DNA of 64,000 nucleotides, taken from the NCBI GenBank assembly GCA_024195265.1, contig JAJLRJ010000004.1, positions 35,921,030-35,985,029 of the forward strand, given 5' to 3'. Source of the DNA: Dendrophyllia cribrosa. Taxonomy: Eukaryota > Cnidaria > Anthozoa > Scleractinia > Dendrophylliidae. The stretch's first letter is position 1. Every line of letters starts with the position of its first letter. The notes beneath the pieces are model-generated. The model saw only the letters and a program-made list of their open reading frames with translations, was not told the DNA's origin and did not search any database. This document shows positions 11,501 to 22,900 of the stretch, in pieces. A program made the translations under genes and the position numbers.

Positions 11501-14500
11501 ATTTCGCATTTTGACAAGAGAATGCAAAAATGACGGACCGGCCTCGATATTTTTTCTTCAAACTGTGCTTTTTTATCAATGTGTTGAATTATAAAACTAT
11601 TATTGCGCTCAAGCTTGCGTGATATAGCCTAATTTTAGCCGACTCAGCCTTACGGCCTCGTCGGCTAAGAATTAGGCGATATCACGCGCGCTTTCGCGCT
11701 ATAATAGTTAATTACAAACTTACTGATTATTTAGTTATAACAAGTTCACTCTTGTACAATAATTGATTTTCTCTGAGCGACCAGTCTTGTAAGTGAAACT
11801 AGGACCATCTTGTTAAAGGGGGCTAATATATCACAGTTCCATCATGTCAACTAAGAATCTTGAAAAAATTCAAGCTGCTGATTTTCAACATCAAATCAGG
11901 TACAGTCTAGGGGTTGAGTCATTATGCCAGTATAACTTTGAGCACAATACTATAGTTTTCGTCATTCTGGAATTGTACAGCTAAATATCTCAATATCTAT
12001 GAGTATTATTGGAAATCAGTTGAGCATGGAATTGAAGGTCCTGGATAAGATTTTCTAAGGTCAAAGTACCGTGTAGCATGAATTTTTTGTGGGAGTTTTA
12101 TTTTGCGGATTGGCAATTTTTTGTGTTTTGCGGACACAATTTCTTGTGGTTTGAGATGACTGAAATTTGTGCTACAGTACATGTAGGAACTTATTGTTGT
12201 GATTTTCTGTTCAGGCAGCCGAACATTACATCAACTTTTATTACCTGTTGAAAAACAGCACAATCTACTTAGAGACATATCACTGAATTCTACCAAATAC
12301 TGCATTCAAAGGTGATACAGAATATTCTATTACGAGAATGTAAAACTTTAACTGCAAAAAGTAACAATATCTGAATATGCTTTATTTGACTGCAAAGGGA
12401 GTAAATTTTTGTGGAGTATTATTTTGCGGGAGTTTTTTTCTGCAGGAACTTATTTTTTGTGGATTGCCTCAAAATCCACAAAAATTAAAACCTCTGCAAA
12501 AATTTCATGCTACACTGTATGTTGCTGTGGAATCCAGCCAAAAGGTGCAGATTTGGCTCATCCTCGGTGTAAGAACCCGTGAAACTCATGAGTGACATAA
12601 AACAAAGAAAACAAAAGGCATAAAACAATAGAGTCAACTGGGAATGCAATACTACGAAGGTAAAAAAGAAAGGAAAAAGTCACAGGTTCTCACACCGAGG
12701 TAAACTCCAGATTTTTCTAACTTCTAGCTTTTCTTGATGACCTTAACCCCCTTAAAAATTCCTTTTGAATCAGCAATCAGTTCTCAGTGAAACACTTTAT
12801 ATAAAATTCTCATGAGCAACAAACTTTCTTGATCTCCTTGCATGTTGTCCACTGTGAGAGTAGCAAGACAGTATACTTTATTTTTCTTCATGCTCAAACT
12901 TTTGTCTTTTATATGCAGGGAAATACCTGGTGTTCTTTTTTTATCCACTTGACTTGTAAGTGCTCCTGTTATTACATATGTTGTGGTTCAAATTTTTCTT
13001 TGGTTTAAAATTTTCAAACCAGTTAATTTTTATTTTCTTTTGTCTCAGATTCATTATAATCTGAGGAAAGCAAAAAACAAACTGGTTTGAAAATTTCAAG
13101 CCCCAAAAAAATTCAAACCACAACACATACATTTTATTATTTTATATACATGTAGAGATTATTCAGCGAAAAGTTGCGTAATACTGCTGAGTATTTTTAC
13201 AAGTCCATACTGACAAGTAAAAATACCCAGTCGTAATTACACAACTTTTCTGTTAATAAATTGTTTGTTATAAGACAGTCATCTTTTCTCCAATCCTTAG
13301 GTTTTTGAAAGTGTTTTTCTGTGGTCTGAAGAGTGTAATAATATGTACTTATTGACTAAGTGGGAGGGCCGGATGGGAAAATATTTGGATCGAGGTCATG
13401 GCGTACGGACCGAGCGCAGCAAAGTCCCTGCACTGTGACCGAGAGCCAAATATTTTCCCATCCGGCCCGACCTAACTTAGTCAATAAGTATTTTATCATA
13501 TGTCCAATTTAGAGACAAAATTACTTGAAATTTATTGTAATGCGGGAGGCCGTCCGCTTTTGTAGTAGGGCCGTACGGCTTTTTCCGGCCCCGCTCGCAC
13601 AAATGCGTACGGCCCTCATATGGGACTTTCATCAATGGTTTTGCAAAGAAAAGGTTCGCAGGGCCGTACGGGTCATATGATAACATGTCATATTTACACT
13701 TGTTTTGGTGCATATTTGCACTCTAAAATGCTATGTTGAATCACTGATAGTATCATGAAGTGACTAGAGCTTTATTTTGTAATAATGGTTATCATATTCT
13801 CAACACCAGGGCCCTCCTCTTTTATGTAAAAAAGTTTGCAAGAAACTAAAGACTCTGGGGACAAGAATGAATGAAAAATTTGTCAGATGAAAATAAGAGA
13901 AACTCAATTTTCGAAAAAAGAAAATGTTTTAAAAAAGCTGTTCAAAGGGATATGCGTAAAAAGAGAAGCACTCTGAGATCTAGAATGTAGCTCTGCCATT
14001 TTGTTTTTTGGACTTTGGGCATGCACTGTTTAAGTTCCAGATAGCTAGACTTTTGGCTACCTTGCGCAGAGTTACCCAGAGCCTTCAGTCTTGCACGGTC
14101 AAGAAAACTTAAGGCTCTGGGGTCAAGAATGTAGTTATAATAAGTATTTTTAATACTTGTGCACTTCTGTCCAGGATTGCAGGCAATAATTTGCAAAAAT
14201 AAGTCTTGTGGGACAGTAACAAGAATGACAAAGAATGTTTGTCTGCTATCAAAAATAACATTTTATGAAAATTAATAACAAATTTTATACAAAATAGAAA
14301 TAACATGACTGGGTTTTTTATACATATGCAACCTAACCAAAAACTTGAAACAGAATACATTTGCACGCGAACCGCAAGCCTTTAAAAAACTCAAGATCTA
14401 CAAAATGAATTTAAGGTACAATCTAGAATTCATTTTGTGGATCTTGATTTTTGACAGGTTTTGTGGTTCATACACAAATGCATTTTGCTCTGAGTTCTCT

Positions 14501-17500
14501 GTTGGGTTACTTTTGTCTGGTACTGTACATGTAAGCTGATCTAAAACAGCCAATCACACTTGCATTATGATCAACATTTAATACATTTTAACTACTTTAA
14601 AGCTTCTTTTTTCATGCATGAAATAATTTTGTTTTGCCCTTCGCAGTACATTTGTTTGTCCAACGGAAATCATTGCCTTCAGTGACAGAATTGAAGAATT
14701 CCGTGCCATCAACACAGAAGTAGTTGGTTGCTCAGTAGATTCAGTTTTCACCCATTTAGCTTGGTTAGTATGTACATACTGCAGGTGTAACATTTGGAAG
14801 GAATAACCTCCAAAGCCTTTCTTTTTTGTACTCTTGCTCTTTCATGCATTTAATGTCTTTTTGACTAGACACTGACTACTACATGTAAGACAAAAGTGCA
14901 GTTGTCAATAGTAGCTAGCAACTGGCCGCTATTTGTTAGCAACTGCTGTGAAGATGATTCAGAGGGTAGAGTCTACCTTCTATAGCTCAGAAGGAGGTCG
15001 GACACTTATTGAGAATTATATAACGTAATGTCGACACCTAGAATTTTATTTTCAATAAATTTTTAAGTGTAAAAAAGAAAATCTAAAATCCCCACTCGGG
15101 ATTGAACCTGTGACCTCAGCTAGGCTTAGACTTACATAGCACCATAAGAATCCTATGGTTTTAAATTTGAAGAAATTCATGTAAAATTCTCACACCTAAG
15201 TTTTTATACATACTCTGAGAGACTTAATTGCCTCCAGGACACCCAGTTTTCAATTTAGTTCCTGGCCAAACTCCTGAGTATAAGGTAGGAAAAATGTGTT
15301 TAGCCGTCCCTTATTTGCTTCTTAACTGTAGGATCAACACTCCGAGGAAAGAGGGAGGTCTAGGAAAGCTTGAATACCCCTTGTTGTCAGACTTAAACCA
15401 TCAGATTGCTAAAGACTATGGAGTACTGCTTGAAAATGAAGGTCACACCTTAAGGTAATGCCATGATAATAATTTACAGGGCTGACATCATTGGTTGTTG
15501 ACAGCTGGTTGTTATGGTCGACATCTGTGATGAAGATGACTAACATCTCAAAGTTTGAAAATAGGGAGCTTTAGCAACCACAAGGACAACAGCAAGGAAA
15601 TCGTCATTGAAAAAAAGAATTTGCACTCTTTGAAATTACTTTGCAATTGTTCCAATTTGTTGAATTTGTCTGATGTGACTCATTTGTCTAGGAGCAGAAT
15701 TCATGGTGACGGCTTTCACATTCAAAAAGAGAAAGGAAAATTGACCGTCATGCGTTCAAGTTCTACACAAAATCTAAAAGTTGATTATTTGACGTTGTTT
15801 TGCAGGACACTGCAGACTACGTCGCGCCTCGCCCCCAGTTTCACGTGGCCATTATCCGCTCCCTAATGTTTTTGCGTTTCTCGCTCGATGGACTAAGCTG
15901 GGAAAGAGAGACTGCTCGTAGTCTAAGGAAACTGCTAAGAAATGTACCAAATGTAAAATGCATGTGCAGAGGCATTGTTTTTCACCCATCAAACCTATTG
16001 TTTTGTGCCGTTCTCGCTGCCATTGTTGTCGTGGTTGCTTCAGCTCCCTAATGACTGAACGACAACAACCATGGAAGGCTATCTTAAGTTTATGACTGCC
16101 TACATGTATTTTCCTTGTGTAGCTGGTAACCTCAAAACTTAATGACAGCACTTTAATAACTTGCAGTGCACATTTTCCGTAAATAGAGGTCCCAAGTGAT
16201 GAAGTCACAAATGCTACATTTTTAAAATTATGGGGTTTGATTTAAGATATTTGGAAAGGGCATGACAAAAAATGCCCACTTACCAAAAATCAGCATCTTA
16301 TTGCAGGGGTGAGATATTGGTACTTTTATGCTCTGATGACTCCATACAAACCCTTCTAATTTGGAACTGAGGCAAAATGAGAAGGGTTTGCACTATGGAG
16401 TCATCAGAGCAAAAAGGCGCCAACAATGCACCCCCAAATTGCACCAGGATGCAGTCTGATTTTTGGCAAGTGGACATTTTTTTTTGTTGTGCTTTTTCCA
16501 ATATCTAATCAAATGTGACATCACACTTTGGTACTCTGTTATAATAAAATGCGCATCACATAGAACTGCTCGTGATTACTATATAAGAAACTAACTGAAG
16601 CAAGATAATATTTTTTATAATTGCCCCTATTGGTTATGTGTGAATGTCCTTCGTTTGTGCGATACTTGAACAGTGATTTAATGCCTTTTTTTCCTCATTT
16701 ACATTGTATTTATTTCTATTTTTCAGAGGTCTTTTTATAATTGATGACAAAGGCACTCTGCGCCAAATTACCATGAATGACCTACCGGTAAGCCATGTAA
16801 CATGTAACTGCCTAGCATTTTTAACTCTAAGGTTATTTCGGGTAACCAGGGGTCAATTTAATAAAACTTTTACAAGTGCAATTTACAAGTGTAGCCATTG
16901 TTTCAGAGGTTGAAAACAATATCTACACTACCCCAGTACCCCTATTATTTTTATTAAAAATTGTAATATATTACTTATTGTAGGCTTTGGGGTAGAATAA
17001 AGGTTGTTGTTGTTGTTGTTGTTGGTGATGATGGTGGTTTGTAGAAAAACATTACATGTACGTCAGCTGTAATCCGCCTATACCAGGTACTGTACATCCA
17101 GTATAACAGAGCCCAGGTGAAACTTCAAACACTGTCTGTGATGCTGTACAAGGTGTTTCCAACTTTGAAAACTGTGAATGGTATCCGTGTAGCACTGTTG
17201 ATTTGATTATGCTGTACAAGATATTTGCTAACTTTTTAGCGTGTGGATAAAGTCCTTTGCTGTGACCATTCAGATGAAAGCTATTGAGCAGTAACTTCAA
17301 GCTACATGTATGTTATTCGCTTGTCAGTCATTTCCTTGTGAAGATATTAAAACTTCTATTATTTTCCAGGTGGGCCGATCTGTTGACGAGACTCTGCGTT
17401 TGGTCCAGGCCTTCCAATATACTGACAAACACGGTGAAGTGTGCCCGGCAGGCTGGAAGCCTGGTAAAGAAACGATCATTCCAGACCCAACGGAAAAGAA

Positions 17501-17552
17501 GAAGTACTTCGCCAAACAAGCGGAAAAGGGGGACAAAGAACTAAAAAAATAA
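8582..17552 (+). CDS. PRDX4: 2-Cys peroxiredoxin, PRDX4 type (7 exons, complete)
   Basis: Seven exons join in frame to 255 residues: 8582-8747, about 11310-11390, 12919-12955, 14647-14763, 15332-15454, 16727-16787 and 17370-17552, all with GT/AG borders. The first ~20 residues ([20 protein letters not shown]) are a signal peptide. The next part has a conserved-looking Cys ([13 protein letters not shown]) typical of PRDX4, which forms extra interchain disulfides in the ER or outside the cell. The peroxidatic Cys is residue 99 (FTFVCPTE) and the resolving Cys is residue 220 (GEVCPAGW). GGLG (142-145) and YF (241-242) are the signature of hyperoxidation-sensitive typical 2-Cys enzymes. The product reduces H2O2 and hydroperoxides with thiol donors. 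After YF a lysine-rich tail ([13 protein letters not shown]) is longer than usual, and there is no KDEL-type signal. Exons 6-7 are duplicated at 40197-41019. Confidence 0.93.
9894..9950 (+). repeat. Short tandem repeat, ~20-bp unit x3
   Basis: The unit GTGTAACACCAGTGCAAAAA occurs three times with small changes in PRDX4 intron 1. A-rich runs follow immediately (9960-10020). No function is evident. Confidence 0.6.
10154..10250 (+). repeat. 33-bp tandem repeat x3
   Basis: Units starting at 10154, 10187 and 10220 begin CCAGAATTCACTG and continue with GCCACGCACACATTTTGGG; the third is cut short. A second tandem pair of similar length lies at about 10448-10510 (CTGAGCTGAG, GTGGGGACGCGAA / GTGGAGACGCGAA). 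Both are in PRDX4 intron 1. Confidence 0.7.
10622..10845. mobile_element. MITE with TAGGGGACTTTAGATCGGAC ends
   Basis: The left end TAGGGGACTTTAGATCGGAC, followed by GACGAGTACGAG, is repeated as the reverse complement at the right end (CTCGTACTCGTCGTCCGATC, then TAAAGTCCCCTA). The interior is unique and AT-rich. It lies in PRDX4 intron 1 and has no coding capacity. Confidence 0.75.
11065..11230. mobile_element. Near-perfect foldback element
   Basis: The arms TAATCATACGGTTT, TTCAATTTGGGATTAATTTG and GAGTTTTT..AAGCTCAAATTGCAC are inverted on the other side of a short GCCGAAGCGGC centre. The whole unit could form a long hairpin in PRDX4 pre-mRNA, only 80 nt upstream of exon 2. Confidence 0.7.
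11400..11715. repeat. Pair of nested inverted repeats after PRDX4 exon 2
   Basis: ATAATTCAACACATTGATA (about 11408) is inverted as TATCAATGTGTTGAATTAT (about 11575). Next to it GCGTGATATAGCCTAATTTT pairs with the AATTAGGCGATATCACGC at about 11670, around a CCGACTC..GTCGG centre. This is probably a MITE that starts 10 nt after the exon 2 donor. Confidence 0.6.
12965..13270. repeat. Two foldback repeats directly after PRDX4 exon 3
   Basis: The first (about 12972-13132) has arms with TGTTGTGGTTCAAATTTTT and TTTGGTTT..TTTTCAAACCAG, inverted at CTGGTTTGAAAATTTCAA and CAAACCACAACACA. The second (about 13152-13262) has GAAAAGTTG..TGAGTATTTTTAC, inverted as GTAAAAATACCCAG..CAACTTTTC. They could pair as hairpins in the intron RNA. 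Confidence 0.6.
13345..13684. mobile_element. Palindromic element, TACTTATTGACTAAGT family
   Basis: One half is a large palindrome: ACTTATTGACTAAGT and GGCCGGATGGGAAAATATTT, then CGAGGTCATGGCGTACGG, mirrored by AAATATTTTCCCATCCGGCC and ACTTAGTCAATAAGTA. The other half contains repeats of GGGCCGTACGG and ends in GGGTCATATGATAAC. A second copy in the opposite orientation was inserted into segmental copy B at about 41660-41972, which defines the unit and shows it moved recently. Confidence 0.75.
14997..15145 (-). mobile_element. tRNA-derived SINE-like unit, inverse copy
   Basis: This is the reverse complement of the unit at 2130-2310: B-box GATTGAACCTGTGACCTCAG, the AAAGAAAATCTAAAATCCCC junction, and the AATTTTATTT/CAATAAATTTTTAAGTG tail, ending in GTCGGACACTTATTGAG. 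It lies in PRDX4 intron 4. Confidence 0.65.
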
Positions 17553-17567
17553 CGACAACAGAAAAGA

Positions 17568-17573
17568 AATAAA
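17568..17573 (+). terminator. Polyadenylation signal of PRDX4
   Basis: AATAAA lies about 16 nt after the PRDX4 stop codon, inside AGAAATAAATCAAAG. This would give a very short 3' UTR. Further AATAAA words at about 17766 and 17815 could serve longer transcripts. The same signals are kept in the duplicated fragment near 41035. Confidence 0.5.
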
Positions 17574-17940
17574 TCAAAGTTTAGAATTTTAATTAGACGA
17601 ACAGCTTGTCACTTTGTCCCTTATACACGAGTTACCACTGAAACCAAGCTTGAAATGTTGTTAGCGAGGCTGTTGTTGAATTTACAGCCGTCGTCTTTTA
17701 TTACTTCAAGTTTCTCTTCCAATAATTTATCTCTTTACTCTTAAAGAGCCGCTTCTTTGTCCAGGTAATAAATTAAAGTTCAGTTTCTCGGTTTAGTGCA
17801 TGTTGTACACTGATCAATAAAGAGCAACAACCCTTGGCTCAGTCGAAGCTTCAGTAGCTCAGGCTTTTTCTGGTCTTCGAACACTTTACATTCCTAATTC
17901 CTGATCTTCATCTGATTCTTCACGGATGCAGTATAATATA

Positions 17941-18600
17941 GAGCGGTTTTCATGGAGTTTTCATAGTTTTTATGGAGTGTCGAAAGTCATTTCGCTGTTG
18001 CTTTGGTTTTCAATTGCTACGGTTTGTAATTGTCTAAAAAATCTCGCGCCACTTAAGAGTCTATCAACCAATCAAAAGTGAAACCAAAACCAATCGTAAC
18101 TTACTCTCACACGCATTCCCGCACTTGTCGCCGGCGACGTGTATTTGCTTCTTCGAGTTCTGACGCAGATTGTTAAAAAGATGGATAACGCTATATATCC
18201 AGCGGATAAATCAGCATCCAGTGGATAAGCCTTAACAAAAGCAGTTGCCGGTTATCCACTGAATAGCGCTATCCACCTTTTGAACAACTGATTGGTTCAT
18301 TGGATTGTCTGCGTCTATTGTGATTGGTCAGAGTAATTACTCCTGCCGGTACCTCAACGAGTTAAGGTTTGCCCTCCGTTTTTCTTTTTCTTTTCCTTCG
18401 TGTTTTCGTATCTACTATTGTGCATCGCGTTAGATCTGTGTATGAGAATACGCACGCATGCACTGCGAGAAAATTTTGAGCTCATAGGCACGATACTTGG
18501 GATTTGGTGTGATGCATGCAGAAGCGAAACAAATTTAGGTTTTACGTCCCCGCGAGTAACGTACATTACCGGCACGAGTAAAGGCTACGCGTAACATCTC
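17941..18600. repeat. CCAAT-rich interspersed repeat with nested palindrome
   Basis: GAGCGGTTTTCATGGAGTTT begins a repeat containing AACCAATCAAAAGTGAAACC, the ATTGGTTCATTGGATTGTCT block and GTGATTGGTCAGAGTAATTAC. A nested GGATAACGCTAT/ATAGCGCTATCCACC palindrome lies at 18178-18290. Other copies of the family lie at 21205-21320, 23035-23325, 29525-29910, 41401-42120, 45170-45270, 52690-53080 and 61060-61275. It carries many CCAAT/ATTGG boxes. It sits between PRDX4 and the aldo-keto reductase, so it is part of the latter's 5' flank. Confidence 0.7.
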
Positions 18601-19307
18601 GTTACTTTGGTTTTGGTTTAACCACACTCGAGTTCAAACAGCGCTTATAATATTTTTAGGATCATACGGAGTCTCGATGCTCTCATCAGTAATAAAACCA
18701 ATCTACTGAAAAACAAATACTGCGATGATATAAAAACTTGAAAGAATTTTTCCCGCGGATTTCGCCTCCCGCGAACAATCTTCTCACTTCTACTAGCCGA
18801 GATACCCCGGAAACCTTTGGTAACCATGCAGGTTATAGGAGGATATCGTTATTTTATGACTAGCTTGGCGTTCTCTATTAAGAAGCTTATGGCGATGTTC
18901 AGAGGTAATTACGAAGAAAAAAGCTTCAACGCGGGCTGCTATATCTCAAGGGCTACTCCGAGTCGAAGTTGCTGAATGGAACATGTGTTGAAACAAACCA
19001 AATATTGTTCAAATAAGAGAACTAAACTGGCCAAGAAAAGAAACTCCTGGAAGGTTGTTCCAAATTAAGATAAAGAAAAAGGTCCGAATATTGATGACAT
19101 GATGTACATCAAAGTTAACCTTGAATAGTAAACCTGTCCCATGAGTTGCACGTTGAAATCAACAGAACAGTATTTGTTGGTAAGAACCTCTTTTAGAAGA
19201 ATTTTGAGGCTTATTGTTAAGTGAGATTGTTGTCCAACTTTGTATCATAAAAGTGGCTGTGCTTTCTGCTTCTGTGATGGTTAGGAATGGCTATCAGGGA
19301 ATGGAGG

Positions 19308-19338
<31 letters not shown>

Positions 19339-19980
19339 CTTTATTTAAAATATCCTATTTTTAGCCCTATTTCCTTGCAAGAGACCACTTGAAGCCCTAC
19401 ACGCTGCACTCTCTCGAAAAAGGTGGAGCAGAGATAACCTACAGAACATGTATGCTCTCAACGGTTGAATTCCGCCGGTAAACTGAAGTGAAATTCTGAA
19501 AGATGTGAGATACTTAGAGCAAGACTGATTGTATGCAAGCGCATGCAATGCAAAAGGCTGTGTTAAGCAGAACGAGGCCTTTTGATGGTATTGTTCAATA
19601 CTAACTCCTACAGCCAAATAAGCTGATTGGCTGAAAACGGCCGTGAAGGTTGAGCCAAATATCGGACATGTCATGTCAGCTGTCATGCATGTAAAAAAGG
19701 TTCTTTCAACATTTTTAAACTTGTCCAGGTGAGTATCCTGATTTGACTCAATTTTGATCCTATGTCTTAATTTAAATTGGTTTAATTTGAGAAAAGGTTA
19801 CACAGACAATTCACGCCTGTTGGTTGTCCGAGACTTAGCGTGACCCAGCGCCTGGCGTGACAGAGGAGTTTGCGCGGTGAATATTTGCACCATTTGAGTT
19901 GGAGGCCGGGCTGATTTGATCTCGCTTCTTCTGCAGAAAGTTTGTTCCTCCGTTCCGTTGAGGCTATAAGTAGTGCGAAA
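18600..19980 (+). promoter_or_regulatory. 5' flank of aldo-keto reductase copy A
   Basis: No gene is visible. The stretch holds an (ATCA)n microsatellite at about 19309-19336 followed by AACTTTATTT, a tail typical of retroposed repeats. The last 200 bases before the start codon are richer in CG (GTGACCCAGCGCCTGGCGTGAC, TTGCGCGG, CGGGCTG), as expected for a promoter/5' UTR. The same block precedes copy B (42700-43923), so both genes appear to carry their own promoter. Confidence 0.4.
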
Positions 19981-22900
19981 ATGGTAAGTATTCCTGTCAT
20001 AGTGAATCATGTACACGGTACACACATACAAAGATCTAGCGGACGCGATTTGACGACTGGGCGATCATTGTAATGAAATACAACATCCAACACGAGGAGG
20101 AGTGCTTCATCAGGTTTTTCCAACCTTGAGAACTGGGTTGAAAAAACGAAGCACGGCCAAGTTTTTTTTTAACCGACTTTAAAGTTTTTGGATGAAACAC
20201 TCTTTTGCATCCCAAACTGATCATTGAATACCGAGAAAACGAAGGAATTATCGCAAAAATCTATGCTAATTATTTATGCTTATGATTTCCTTTGTTCAGT
20301 TTGAGAAATTAAATATCAAACACCGAAAAATGACTGAATGTAATTTGCCTGAATGAAACTTGTTGGTCACAGACTAGATACAAGGAGATGCATGAGCGCT
20401 TGTCTATCCTGCCAAATATAACTTGAAAATAACCAAAGAATATTCAAAGGGCTTGGGAAGGGGGGGGGGGATAGTGTACTCAATAAAGTGTCGTAAGGGG
20501 AGGCCCTGCCTAGAGGTTCAACCAGCCTTACCCTTAAATTGAGCCTAATAGGTTCCTGCCAAATATAACTAGAAACTAAACAAAGGATATTCAGTATTTA
20601 CATGAAGCCATATGATCTTTTTTCGCAGGCTAATCAGCATGTTTTGCACTAAAAAAATTGGGATGATAAAAGTGGAATAACCACCAGAAGGACTTGGGGG
20701 GGGGGGGGGGGAGAGGTGTGCTCAATAAAGTTTCATAAGGGGGGGCCTGCCCAGAGGTTCAACCGACCTTACATGTACCCTTATATGCAGATCGTTACAC
20801 ATACCAACTTATATTTATGGTAGCACTAATGACTGTCAACAATCAGTTATTAAATCTTGGACTGGACTGTGGACTAAAAAAAAATATTTCATTGAGCCTT
20901 GACCGTGTACTGGACATCTGTAGACTTAACTGTCACTGTGAACTCTATAATAAAATTATATATATAATAAAATTATATATATAATAAATGTAAAAACTCG
21001 TATACTTATTAATTAATAAATTGGATGTTTCTTATTAGGCCACAGCTGTAAAGCTCAACACTGGAGCATTGATGCCACTTATTGGTTTGGGGTAGGTATT
21101 TTTAATTAATCAAGAATTTATATATTTTTTTTATTACAGTTGTGGGTGTTGAGGATAGATAGGGGGTTAGAATGGCAGAAAATTTGTAGACAGTGGGCCA
21201 GGAACCATAAGGAATGGAAGAAACCACTCTGACCAATCATGATAGATGCAGACAATCCAATGAACCAATCAGAACTCGAGCAAAGCAAATACGTGTAGCC
21301 CATGCCACCTGCCTGCATGCAAGTGTGGGAAAATGCATGTTACTGTAAGTCACAATAATAGTTATTATTGGTGTTGGTTTTTACTTCCGATTGATAGAAA
21401 AAGTGGCATGATGGAGTTTTCTTAACTAATCACAGTGCATTTAACTAATTTAAATTCAGCAAAAACCCAAATTACTAAATTTAAATTATACACTTGATTA
21501 GTTGAAAACCATTTAATATATTCTATCATGAAGCAATGAAATGATGCATTATGATGTTGATTATTCTTTGCAGGACTTGGCAATCTGCAAAAGGAGAAGT
21601 AGGAAAAGCATTAAAGATTGCTCTAGAGTGTGGTTACCGACACATTGATTGCGCATATAGCTATCAAAATGAGGCTGAAATTGGTGAAACATTAAATGAA
21701 GTATTTAAAGAGGGAAAGTTGAAGCGTGAAGATATTTTTATCACATCGAAGCTTTGGTAAGTTAATGCACCTCGATCTACATTCTTACTTTTATTGTCAG
21801 CAGAAGTGGCATAAGGGTGACTACAGCAAGAATTTATTTAATTCCAGGGAGATAACAAGAGTCCTTCAACCCTTTACATTCTAAACTCCAATATTTACGG
21901 GTATTGGAGTTTTACACATCAATTCACACATCACAAGATAACTTTGACATGTACTAGTTAATGCAGAACGGATAGATCTTTGCATAGACCTGTATCGATT
22001 TTGGGAATTGGTCAAATTCTTCCACAGTTATCATTATGCAGGAAAAACCTGTTAAATTTTTGTTGCAAAATCAGTGCCAAATTTGGCTCACACACTCAGG
22101 ACATTCTTCCAGCATTCATTTCTCGGGTTCCTTAAAAGGTTGGATCAAAACTTTTCCAGCTGAAAGAAAGTGTATAAATAGCTGAAGAATAAGCAAGTAC
22201 ATGTAAAGAAAGGAAGGGTCAAAGATGAAAGGAAAAGAGAGAAAGAAAAAAAATCAAATGGGAAAACTCCTGCACCAAAGACAAAATTGATCATTTTCAC
22301 TCAGAAACTATATTTACACCTTGCTCCCATTCACCAATTTGCATTTATAGCACAGAAAACGCCAAATTTGGCCAAAAACTTCACAAAAACCCACTTTTTT
22401 TTACCCCAAAAAGCGTGTTTCGAGTAAAATTCCGCAATTAAGGGGTTAAGATCCTCTAACCCATTTTCAGACCAAAATTAATGCACCAGTCTTCTTAAAA
22501 AAAAGAGGGAGGAGAGGTACCCCAAGGGTTGGGTGACATCCAGACTGTGAGCCCTGTGAGCCAGTGATGTTACGCAGTTCTTTTCTTCATAATTTCAGGT
22601 AGTTACGGGGCATTTGCAGGAACAGTTGTTCATTTTTTTCCCAGTATTTTGTAAAGTCTAATGGGTTCAAATAGATTGGAGTCTAGTCGACAAAAAAATT
22701 AATGTTTCTTGTTTCCTTAGACCCTAATGCAATGTACTTTGCCCTTTGACGATCCAATTTTTCCTCTGTCTGGGAACCCTGCATTTTTAGGCCAAAACCC
22801 TTATTTGGCTCAAGACCCTGTTCCCTACAGAAAAGGGTGACCTGTGCTGTAAATGCCCTGTGTGGAAGAGACTGAAGATCTGATTTGACGCTATCACAAC

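Noticed and set aside
15555..16208. Overlapping open frames of 83-118 codons on both strands in PRDX4 intron 5
   Set aside because: They have no recognisable domain, lie between confirmed PRDX4 exons and show no clean splice pairing.
16298..16501. 67-codon minus-strand frame repeated at 39768-39971
   Set aside because: It is conserved only because of the segmental duplication. It spans an inverted repeat (CTCTGATGACTCCATA and its mirror), so coding is unlikely.
19345..19686. 113-codon minus-strand frame repeated at 43297-43638
   Set aside because: It is duplicated with the segment, has no known domain, and begins next to an (ATCA)n repeat tail, so it is more likely repeat-derived.
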